Shown: piece after piece, positions 12,481 through 23,300 of the stretch
Position numbering within the stretch: the stretch's first letter is position 1
How the letters are laid out: each line of letters begins with the position of its first letter
The notes under the pieces: model-generated
Told to the model about the DNA's origin: nothing
Seen by the model: only the letters and a program-made list of their open reading frames with translations
The model's database searches: none
Position numbers and translations under genes: made by a program
DNA from: Vanilla planifolia
Taxonomy: Eukaryota > Streptophyta > Magnoliopsida > Asparagales > Orchidaceae
DNA: 64,000 nt
Direction of reading: 5' to 3'
Assembly (NCBI GenBank): GCA_023846275.1
Contig: CM043869.1
Location: forward strand, 32,990,737 to 33,054,736

Positions 12481-12838
12481 GTACTTGAAATCGAATATGT
12501 TTTCCATTTTTGTTAATTTTTTTGTACTTCTACTTTTTGTACCCGCAGCTCATTCTGGTGTTCATTCTGAATTTCTGCTATTTTCATTTATGCTTTTGCT
12601 GCTACTTTTTTCATCAGCCTATGCACTTTCCATGGCATAGACACCATCGCCATATAAATTGTTGAGTAGTTAGGTCCATTTTATTATCAGGTTCTTTTTT
12701 TGTAAAAGTTTTTGTACTGGAATAATTAAATTGCACTCTCGTTCATTGATTGCATTGCTTAATATAAAGAGTTTTTCCTGAAATTTAATTGCCGTTAATA
12801 TGATAATGCAATTGCTGTGCAAATTTGGTTGTTAACAG

Positions 12839-12904
12839 ATCAAGGCTGTTGACTTTGCAGTGAGGGGTGCTAGCATAGTTTCTTGTGGATCTAACATGCT
12901 GAAG
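12839..12904 (+). CDS. WD40 gene exon: start of blade 2
   Basis: The acceptor is ttaacag and the donor AAG|gtattt. Its 22 codons, in phase 0, begin IKAVDFAVRGASIVSCGS and end NMLK. VDFA...IVSCGSN is the strand a-b pattern of a WD repeat. Confidence 0.88.
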
Positions 12905-12968
12905 GTATTTTTTCTGACTAACGTTTGAATTGCATTGTATTGTAATTATCATCGCTTTCATAACGTAG

Positions 12969-13086
12969 GTGTGGGACTGCACTACTGGTTCCTGCCTCTT
13001 CACGTTGGGTTCCACTGTTAATGATCAAGCTGTAGTTGGACACAGACAAAACATCAATGCCATGGCAGTTAATAATTGGCAATCAT
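12969..13086 (+). CDS. WD40 gene exon: VWD strand of blade 2 and start of blade 3
   Basis: The acceptor is cgtag and the donor CAT|gtaggc. It has 39 codons plus one base (phase 1), reading VWDCTTGSCLFTLGS and then GHRQNINAMAVNN. It contains a clear WD dipeptide and a following GH. The split codon TGC is completed by the exon at 20226. Confidence 0.9.
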
Positions 13087-13822
13087 GTAGGCCTTCCCTT
13101 CAAGTTTTTTTTTCTAACTGCTATTATATCATATTGAATTGGTTTTTATTGTGATTTTTGTATGTTGCATGAGATATGCTTTCATCTGTTTGCATTCATA
13201 TTTCTTTTCTTTCAACAAAAAAGAACAACTTATTTACATCACGAACATTTACTATTTTTTGTGGGATAAGTTTTGTTTAAAATAAAAATGGGAAGATGGC
13301 GTTTTTGGATAAACAAACATGGTATGGCAACTAAGTTTTATGAAATTCTGGAAATTCTTGCGATCCTTGTGAAGTTTGGTATATAAGCCTTTTAAAAGCT
13401 TTTAATTGTACCACTATCATTTGGATTCATTGCTATGTATTGCTTTGTGCGTGAAATTGGTTAATGGTTTGTTACTACAATTGGGACCACCTGTATAGGA
13501 TTTAGTATATTGCATCCATTTACTTTAGCTGAAGAAGGTTTCTGTTTTCTTTTTTTAAATGAATGTTGTGTAAAGGATGCCATCAAATGTTGAGTTGTGA
13601 ACGTGAAGATGGATAACTCATTATAGACCAAAGGATAGAAGCATGAACGAGTGCATTCTATTGAAATTTTATGGTAGGTCCAAATCTCTAATGATTACTA
13701 AGATGGTTTTTTGGGTTTTTGGCCTAGGTTGGAAAATGTCTTAGTCTAGAGAGGGGAAATGTTGAGATATCTATGCCAATAGAATGATATAAATCATGAA
13801 AAACAAATACTACAAAATGGGA

Positions 13823-13839
13823 GGGGGGGGGGGGGGGGG
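13823..13839. repeat. Poly-G run of 17
   Basis: An uninterrupted run of 17 G follows ggga and precedes tgaattgtga in otherwise AT-rich intron. Such runs can form G-quadruplexes and are prone to length error in assembly. Confidence 0.9.
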
Positions 13840-14479
13840 TGAATTGTGATATTTAAATAATTTGTTAAGCAGTTATTTTTATAAAACAAATTTCTTTCTT
13901 TTAAACACTATAAAATAAAACAATGGCTAGGTAAAAAAAAAACAAGTCTGAGACAAAAACAATAAATAGAGAAGTATATAAAAAATTTGAAGTGATTTGG
14001 TTCAAAAAATGCCTACATCCATCCCAATCAAATTAATTGGGCTTTTACTAACAACTCTCATTTGTCGTAACAAGAAGGGATAAATTGTATACAATAGAGT
14101 GCTCAGAGTAAACACAAACAATAGTAATCAATTACAATTAAAATTACAAGAATAAGTTCTTTACAGTTCAATGCACATAAAGTCCTATACCTTAAATTCT
14201 TTTCAGCAAATACGGTGCAAACTAAATGCAAATAATGCTATTAATAAAAGTAACAAGTGAAGTGCACATGATTAGTTAACTTATTGCAAAAACATTGCAA
14301 TTGCTCTAATGGAAATGATAATGAGTTTAATGTGTATCATTAGTCTATGCCTTTGGACATCAACATCCATTTATATTAGTAACAATTTGCAACCTAATTG
14401 TAAAACTTGCAGTGGTTAATTTAAGTTTCGAAAACTATTTAGAAATAGCCATTAGACTTTTTTGGTATCTGTTCTTATT

Positions 14480-15620
14480 AGTATGTCAAGGACATCGTAT
14501 CATGGCGATAAGATCTATATATCGATCATTTCAACACTCAAATAATATGATTAATGTTAATGGGTTTAAAACAATGTATCATACAAGTTCGAGATGATTC
14601 TTGTTTTATACAACTCTAATACAGTAAGCAGCACTTAAGTTTTGATGTTGATCGTACCAGACAATTGCGTTGATCATACTAGCACAAAATAATTCATATT
14701 TATGGTTTGTATAGATTCTACTAGTTTGAAAATAGATTGCCATCATGCGATACATATTTTTGTAAAAGCCAAGCTCTTGGAAAATGCCGTGTATTATTAT
14801 TGTATAATACGAATACTTGTACAATTATAGGTTAGTTTAACCCCGTGTAAATATTGATCGTACTCATACGATATATACTATTATAATTGTATCACATAGA
14901 ATTTTGTGAGCGGGATCATTGTAATTGTTCAATATTTATATTATTTTTGTATGACCATAAAAATATTTTGCAAGATAATTATACTCTGCTACAATTTTAG
15001 TATTGTAATAGTACGATACTGAGTTCGTGCTTTAATGATTTAACATTAATCATATAAGTCTGATGTATTACTAATATATGGAGAAACTATTTTATTGCTT
15101 CACATACTCGCACGATGCAAATATAATACTCGTACAATATAGTGAGCACATTTATTAATTAATGTAAAATTATGACATAAATATTTCATACTTGTATAGT
15201 GTGAAACAGTAAGAATTAAGTCGTATTAGTATAATATAATAATCGTACTAGTACGTACTACAAGCGTGTTTATAAAAGTTTTTACTCTAGTGTACTATTA
15301 CGACATAGAGACTTCGTATTGTACAATATATAATGCTTATCGATCCACTTAAAGCAAAAAATGGTCATATTAATATGATATAAAAATCATATATATCCGA
15401 CTAATATTAAGCTCAAATCCTAAGAGAAAATAAATGTGGTCGTATGAAGTAGTCTTCGCACCTATACGATGCAAGTGGAAACTCAACTCTCTGAGATTGG
15501 ATAACGCTCATATAAGGATGATCCCTTGTATGACCAACTTTGCATGCAATACCTTAATCTAGGCTACAATCGCATTTGTACGATAGAAATATCGTGCATG
15601 TACAAATTCAACACAAGTTC
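14480..15620. repeat. Region dense in GTAC-centred degenerate motifs
   Basis: Words such as tcgtac, gtacgat, cttgtacaat, actcgtacaat and actagtacgtac recur every few tens of bases through this AT-rich stretch. Related words (catacttgtacaaca, cattagtacaatac) recur at about 57,500-57,900. This looks like decayed satellite-like or internal repeats of one family, but no consistent period is visible by eye. Confidence 0.4.
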
Positions 15621-16370
15621 ACATTTGAATGGAGATATAAGCCAATATATAGCTTGACGAAATACGATACTAAACATCATATTTTACATTCAATAGGCAG
15701 TGAACAATATGGTTTAAATTAAAATATTTAAAACTCAGTCTCAATGTGTTAAAATTTCGATTGGGCTTAGAAGAACATAAAATGATATTTCTGCACTCCT
15801 AATTCAATTCTAATGAAAGATGCATAAAATTAATTTATTATTCCTAAGTGTTACTTTTGTAAAGGATAAGAGTTTAACATTCTAACTTGGTAATTGAGTA
15901 GAAATACATAGTTTCATGTGGATTAGCTTTGTCACAAAGAGCTTGGTTCTTGACTCTTCATTTGAAGGTTGAGCCATAAATGAGCAACGAACTCCATTCT
16001 TCTTCCACTTCAAATGCATGATCCTTGCTCCAATCAATAATCCAACTTTGACCAAAAGTCTCCGAACAAAATCAGCTATACTCAAAGTTAAACTGCATGT
16101 TCACAAAGCTCAAATAACTATTAGTAATAGACAACTTAATACACAGTTTGATTTTCTGATTATCATCTTTAAAGATACAACATAGAACTCAAGGTAGACT
16201 ATAGATGTCATGTCTTGACTATTTCTTATTATAATTACTTACTGACACAATGCAATAAAATCAAAGTATAGCAGCATAAATTAAGGACACTAATATTAAC
16301 AATAAATGAGAGTGACAAAAAAACAACTCATTACCTTTACTTTCAAACTATTTTGTATTAACAAAGTTAA

Positions 16371-16375
<5 letters not shown>

Positions 16376-16404
<29 letters not shown>
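16376..16404. repeat. (TA)n microsatellite
   Basis: About 14 uninterrupted TA units follow aaata in the 7.1 kb intron; an ordinary plant intronic microsatellite. Confidence 0.9.
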
Positions 16405-16713
16405 CTTGTTCCAACTCAACTTCAAGACATTATGCTAACAAAACTAATGTATAGAAGACACTATATTAACAATCACCTAACATGTCGCTCTATGCATTAT
16501 CTGTTTGTGAATCTATGACGTGCTTTGTAAAATAAATGAGGAAGTAAGCATATAACAACTTAAAAAATGAATTCTTTTGATAATAAATAACATGGTAAGA
16601 TAAAATGCGTAATAACAAATTTATATAAGCATGAGTTTGAATATGGCATCTCAACAATTCTCCGAAAAATGAATGAATTAAAATCAATAAAGAGTAAGAT
16701 GTTTGGTACATAA

Positions 16714-16741
16714 ATGCATGCGCGCGCGCGCACACACGTAT
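16714..16741. repeat. 28-base alternating purine-pyrimidine run
   Basis: The run starts atgcatg, then (CG)5, then CACACACGTAT, strictly alternating purine and pyrimidine. Such sequence is the classical candidate for left-handed Z-DNA. Confidence 0.85.
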
Positions 16742-18539
16742 TATTTCTATATATATTTTGTATTACTTTTCTTATTAATTGATCTTTTATAATTTCTTTT
16801 TTTCTCATTTTTCTCATAGGATCGTGTCCTATATTCTTATCATATATCATCTCATTTATGTATGACATCTAATTACATCATTTTTAGACTTTTGCTCATA
16901 GATATATTATGGTTGGTATGTTATATTAATTACATCATATTATCTTTGTACATCAACATAGCATAAAGTACTAATGGTAATGGAGATGTTTTTTACATCA
17001 TCTCACGGCGTAGTATAAATTCAGTGTTTATTATGCCTAATATCATGTTTTAGAATTCATTATATATCATGGAATCATGGGATAAGATATAGGGAAAATA
17101 AGCATGATATTTGACCTTGTTATTATATTGGGTTTTCGAAGATCTCTTAGCTTCTCATCCATTTCTTTTTCCTTTCATTTCTTACAAGGATATGCATAAT
17201 TTATTAGATTTTATTATTTAATCATCTTCTTCCGGCTTAATCTCTGTAATTTGTAGGAATATACATATGTTAATATCAAAAGGAATTACAATTAAATATT
17301 AACCTTATTATTTTTCCTCTTTATCTTGTAACAGCTCACCATCTTTTCTTAATTTCCCCAATTTCCTGCGTGCTTAACTTGGAGCTGTGTTCCCAACAAG
17401 AAGCTTTTGTTGTTACTCCAGTAGTACAACAACAACAATTAAACCTTTGAACATCCAAAGCAACTACACCTACATATATTCTCAATTATAACTAAAACTA
17501 ATGCAAATCATCTCAGTTACAACTTTTACACTACTAGCCCCTTAATAGCTTTTAAATTGCACATCAACCATTATAGCCATCTTACCTCAGTAATATAGAA
17601 GTAATTTCAGGCTGCTAGTTCCCTTGGTAGCCAGGAAAACCAAAAAACAATTCTTCCAAATCAATCATCAATTTACCTGTCATGTACAGCTTTGTTGAAC
17701 AGCACAAGGATGAAAGTATTTGTTGGTTTACTTTCTTCTCACAAGACCAGGGCACGAAATCCTTTTGCAGCCTGGCAAAGCTCTCCCCTTTTAACGTTCA
17801 TAGAAAATGGAAAGCCTAAATTTATGGCAAGGAGAACCAAGAACTCGAGAGATAAAATCCTGTGAAACCCTTACATGTGACATCTCTCACTCGGTTGTAG
17901 AAGTTGGATTGTTTTGCTCTCCCCAAATCCTTAATCGGGTACTAGATTCTTCCCCAACTTGCCCTAGTTGCTTCTCCTTGCCTTTGCTTTTGTCGCCCTC
18001 TCATTCTTCCTTGCTTGAAATCATGGATGCGATGAGCAAAGGATCTCAAAACTTCAAAAATTGACCTTACAGCTAAGGAGATTAAAAAATTAATTAATCA
18101 AAATAAATTATATTTCTTTTTAAATCTCAATAACTTCGAAAATTATTTATAATTCATCAAGGGTTTTAAAAATTTTGCAACAAGAACTAAAACTTTTCGC
18201 TTAATATGCTCTACTAAAAAAATTACAAGATGTATATACTTAAATTCACAATAACTGTAGAAATTAGGTATTATAATAAAGAATTGAAAAAATATATTAT
18301 CAAGATCTTAAGTATGAATTGTTGAGTTGGACAAGTACCCATATAAAAATTGAACGTATGGTAGCTTCTTATTGTGTCTTGATGCAAAACATAGATTTGG
18401 GGAATTTAAACAAAAACTTCGGGCAACGATTAGGAAGCCTGAATGGACGAAATTTCCAATTTGTTTGGAAGAAGGTTAAAGCACATCTTTATGGCAAGTC
18501 TGCATGATACAGTAAAGTTTTACTATTGTCTCGTTGATG

Positions 18540-19520
18540 TTTAATACAACGTGGTTGATGTTGAGATGGTGCTGTAGGGTATGATAACGATTCGGCTTGG
18601 ATCGGAGGTGACTCGATCAGAATTGACGGCGATTCGGTAGGGATTGGCTGCAACTCAGCTGGAATCGGCGGCGACTTGGCTTGAATCGGTGACGAGTAGG
18701 CCTAAACCGGTGTCAAATCGGCCTGAATCTGTGTCGAGTCAGCTAGATTGGCAGTGAGTTGATTGGATATGAGGCGAATCAGTCGGAATTGGTCCTGAAT
18801 CGCCTGGGATCAATGTTGAGTTGGCTCGGTGGCGGTGGCATTCAGCTGAAGCTCGAGTCAACGTGGGCCGAAATAGCTCAGCTCGGGTAGGTGTGAGTCA
18901 GCGTGGATCGGTGCAGGTCGGCTAGGGTGGGCACGAGCTAACTCGGGTATGTGCGGGTCGGTTCGGGTGAGTGCGGATCGACTCGGGTGGGCGCAAGGGT
19001 ATGTGCAGGTCGGCACGGGTAAGCAAGGTTTGGTGCCGGCGAGTCGACACTGGTCGAGGCCGGTCAACAGGGTCAACATTGATGTTTACAGGTTACTTTT
19101 AGAAAGCCGCATTCAAACACAGTTTTAAATCCCTAAAACTACGTCGTAGTCGACGCTCAGGAAGACAAAGGTCTTCTCTGAGGAAGACGAAACTCGTTCG
19201 TCTTGCGATCAGTCTCCAGTGACGACTGTGAAGGTTCCAACCACGCTGGAGGAGCTTCTCAAACTATCTTCTTCTTTTTCTCTCTATTTTCGTTTCTCTC
19301 GTCCCCTTTGCAGTCGACGGGAGGGGGATTTATAGCAACTTTTGGCCAAGACCACGTCGGATTTTCTCTTCCATTCTTTAATCTGGTGTGGTGGCTTTCC
19401 GGGTAAGTGTGGTAGGTTTTTCCACACGGGAGAAATGTTGTAGGTCTTCTATACTTTTTTTTTTTCCTGAGGATTTTTCTACATCTGAATTGTGCAAATG
19501 ACATTATATTTGTACTATTT
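18540..19520 (-). mobile_element. GC-rich retroelement-like control region with tandem repeats, minus strand
   Basis: This is an abrupt GC-rich island in AT-rich intron. On the minus strand a TATAAATC box lies at 19328-19335, followed by a GA-rich leader and, from about 19,060 down to 18,560, imperfect 20-base-scale tandem repeats built on words such as cgggtgngtgcgggtcggc and gattcggcntgaatcgg. The order (TATA, leader, GC-rich array) is the same as in the LTR at 57,990, though the sequences differ. No protein-coding retroelement domain is recognised beside it, so a solo or truncated LTR is my best guess. The short open frame at 18858-19079 is just translation of the array. Confidence 0.4.
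19328..19335 (-). promoter_or_regulatory. Candidate TATA box of the GC-rich element
   Basis: The minus strand reads GCTATAAATCCC, a good plant TATA box, in a GC-rich context with a purine-rich leader downstream. It would fire antisense to the host gene. Confidence 0.4.
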
Positions 19521-20225
19521 GGTTTACCTTATGTGTGGTCCTTTTATTTGTGTTTCACATATATTGCATTACTAAAGCATTTATAGAACCCTTCTATAAT
19601 AAGATTATGTTAGCTCTATTTTAAAAGCTTTCAACTTGGATTTCACATTTGATATGAGAAAACCAAATCTCTTTTAAATGTCTGATTTGCAATTTATATG
19701 GAAGGGTAGGAGGTGGTGGCTGGCCTACTACCTGTTTACCTATTCTTATGTCTTGGAACCTACTTATCAATTATTTGTTGTAGCCTGTACATTCCTTCAT
19801 GTCTCTTTTTTTGCTCTTGTATAATCTTTCAACTTCCTTTCTCTCTTTTAAAGCAGGTTGGGAATGGTTATTGGTACTATTATTTATAATTAAACTATCA
19901 ATGTAAATGGCATGCGACACCCATATTGATATAGACCAATGACTGGGTATCCTTTAAAATTAAGAACTAATTGAATGGTCTGCAAACATTAAGAATTTTA
20001 GTTTCATCTTATGACAATCATGATGGAACTATGGGAAGTTTGTTTTAGCGTCACTTAACTTTCTTTGCAAGAGTAAACCTATGGAATGGTACACTGTACT
20101 AACAGTTGCCCTTTCCATCTTCCACTTTAGATTGTTTTTTCACTATTGATTCTATCATGTATTTTTTTGGATGATTTTTTTAACTTTGTTTTTGGTTCCT
20201 TATTGATGTGCTACTTTGTGTTTAG

Positions 20226-20322
20226 GCCTTGTTGCCACTAGCGGTGGGAGAGGCGATAGCAAAATTCTACTTTGGAATGCCTTGAGAGGAGAACTTGCTG
20301 CCGATTTGAATTCAAACTTGAG
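20226..20322 (+). CDS. WD40 gene exon: blade 3, with GC or alternative GT donor
   Basis: The acceptor is tgtttag. It completes the split Cys codon and then reads LVATSGGRGDSKILLWNALR (TSG..GD.. LLWN is a blade signature), ending ...LNSNL plus two bases. The donor that best matches consensus is AG|GCATGT, a GC-type site, ending the exon at 20322. A GT site nine bases on (AT|gtatat, exon end 20331) is also in phase 2 and would add three residues. Both join the next exon in frame. Confidence 0.85.
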
Positions 20323-23300
20323 GCATGTCATGTATATTTGCTGCATTTTTTCAGATGTTATGAGCTTATTTTTCACATTATACATGCTACCAAATATGCT
20401 ACAGTTATCTTCTCGAAAATGAGTTTTCGCTTGATTTAACATTTGTATTATTCTATCAAATTTGTCTTGCTTCGTTTGCCTATTTTTTCTCATTTTTTTT
20501 GTTTACATTATTACATTTAGAACAATTATTTGGTATTAAGAATGACAGCTGTTCTAGTAACCACACCCGTCACCTTCCTAGTGTTCTGCTAATACAAACT
20601 TTTTATTATTAGTTGCAATGTGATATTCTAGCCTATATTTTCATTATATTCCCATATCTATATCTACGTAAAGAGTGAGCAACGAGCTGTTGCATTGCAA
20701 TTGCTTATCCAGGTCAACCAGTTCTCAAGTACAATGCTAAAAAATAAGTTGCTCATATACAGGTGCTTTAGAGGAGGTAAACTTTGACAAGGAGATCTGC
20801 AAGGAGAAATTGTTCTAATTTAGAGGATCTGATATTAGTGGGGGAGCTGAACAGGTCCATTGTTGTGATAGGTGGGGCTAGTATAGGTAGCTGTGTCAAG
20901 GAGGTGGTTCACGGGCAACTGCAAGATGTCCAAGTAATTGCCTCAATGGACATGGCATATTCTATGGCCATAGATGTTGTGCAGGAAGGGGTAGAAGGCA
21001 CAATGCATAATGTTCTTCCCCAAATGGCAGCCGGATTTACTGTAAATAGCTGTAGAATGGAGGCTTTGTAGGTGGGATCCAAGTAGTTTGACGAATTGCC
21101 ACACAGAGTTCCTTACATGCTCATGTCAGCATGAGGAGAGGTTTTGGCTTTTTCCATTGACATATGCAGGGATTTTGACAATGAATGATAAATGGTGGTG
21201 TTTGTGGCTCAAATAGGGGCTCTGTGACTCAATACACACATCATAAGTCAATGGTGAACCCTTGGATGTGTCAAAATTCATGGATATCTCTTTGTTTCAG
21301 CCAATTGATGACAGTACAATTGAAAGAAAAGGTGCAATCTCCAAAATGCTCTTCAAGGAATCCTTTACAGTGGATCTTGGTAAGATTGCTTATTCTTGTA
21401 TTTTAGGAAGTGTGGGTTCAGTGACATGGCGATGACATGATGTTAGGAGGTGTTAGGATGATGACATGGTTTGTGGGGGGGATCATGAACTGTTGCAGGT
21501 TAAGTGATGCATTCAATGCTTGGTGACCGCACTTTTGGCCATCCTTGTTGGCTGTCATGGCAATGCTTGTTTGGTGCAGTGCGAGCTTACTGATCTAGTG
21601 TTGGGGTTTGGAGAATTTGGCTAGAAGCACTTCCACGATGAGTGCACCCTTGTGGCTTGACGTTGTAGTAGTGAAGGGGGAAGAAGAGACCTTTGGACGA
21701 GTTTATGTCTGGGTGGATTTTGCAATTATTATAGCTCTAGGCATGGGTTGAAATTATTTTGATAGTTTGTTTAAATGTTTGAGTACAAAGGTTTACTTGT
21801 ACTTTGCTTCTCTCGTGGAAAGGTTGGTTGCTAGATAGGGACTATTTAGTGACATCAATGGTTGTGGTAAGAGTTGGAATGATAGATTGGTGGAATTGAG
21901 TAGAGACAAATAGGGTACTTAATAGGGACATAGTACTTCTATTGGCTGTCACTTCATCTTGCAAATTAGGATTTTCATATTCCATTCTCCAAATAACAAA
22001 TTTTTAACATATATATAATAATGTATGTAAAACTATCTAATACATGCACAACAAATCATAAGAATAGAATTACTAATATCATAAGGAATTGTGTGTGCTC
22101 CTTATTATGATAATCTACTTAGCACATATAGCCTAAAGTGTCATTTTTCTATGTTAATTTCCTATAAGAAATATCCAACTTGTTTTGATATTGCCCTATC
22201 ATGGTTGTATTGTGATCTATCCAGATTTATCAAAGTTTTAGATCTATATTTTTAAAGCTATAAGACAAAATAGTCTTTAATACCATTTGAAATAGTTACT
22301 TGTATCATTTAAATATATAAGAGAACCGTGGCAATATAAAATTATGAATTTGTTGTAGTAGAAAATTAGGATAAATTAACTCCATTTTATGTTTATAGAG
22401 GAAATATAAAAGAAATAAATATAATCTATGCTTTATTGTTGTGATAACACATTAGTCTATTATATAAAATGTCTAAATCTTAATACATTATTTTACTAAT
22501 GTAAAATCAAACTAGTGATGCTACAAAAGTCTTCTTTCATTGCCCTTAGAAGCCTCGTGATGTGTCCAAATTACTCAAAATATAAACAAAAATACAAGTT
22601 GAGCTATCGTCTCGGGCTAAGCTCGATAAGCAAAGTCTATACAATAATATATGGAATACATTGCAAATTTTGATTATGTCACATGTTATGGCTTGATACA
22701 TCCATATGATGTAACAAAATAAGTATTGTCGAAATAAAAATGCATAAATAAAATATGTCCATATCATGTTTTAATCTCTTTTTATGAACATTTTATTTTC
22801 ATGTGTCCAATTTTGTTTTACATGTGCTATTTTATTTCACATAAAAACCATTTACCATCATTGATTTTATATTTATCATATGATCTCATTATTTATTATT
22901 TATTCTTATAATCAAGTACATTTAGTGAGTCATATCCTGAACTATACACCCTTATAAAGACATCCAATATCATATCAATTCCATGATCTTATTCTTCTTA
23001 AATGTAAAGAATTGAAAACTTGTATCATATCGTTTTTCATGCAAACCTTATTTGTCTATTTGATTTTATTAGCATGTTTTTCCAACCATATGTATGCAAA
23101 TGATAAGTGTGCACTATATGTTGATCGTTAAGAATATAATTACCAATAACATGTAGGTATCTATATACACAAGAATAATCAAATAAGTATGTGAACCATA
23201 TCATCATCTATATCAAATGTAATGACATGTTATAGCTTATCGAACAACATGCAAATACATATAAAAGTTGATTGGCATACCTACTTAAAGTATTGTAGTA

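Larger units (their letters stand above)
13087..20225 (+). other. 7.1 kb intron with microsatellites and a GC-rich insertion
   Basis: The intron is bounded by gtaggc and tgtttag in phase 1. It contains a 17-base G run, a GTAC-rich AT region (14.4-15.6 kb), a TA microsatellite, a 28-base alternating purine-pyrimidine run and a GC-rich retroelement control region (18.5-19.5 kb). 13,600-14,400 around the G run resembles a dispersed plant repeat that I cannot classify. 16,860-18,500 has no assignable feature. Confidence 0.8.

Noticed and set aside
18858..19079. A Pro/Thr-rich minus-strand open frame of 73 codons
   Set aside because: It is translation of the GC-rich tandem repeats downstream of the TATA-like box; a non-coding explanation is enough.
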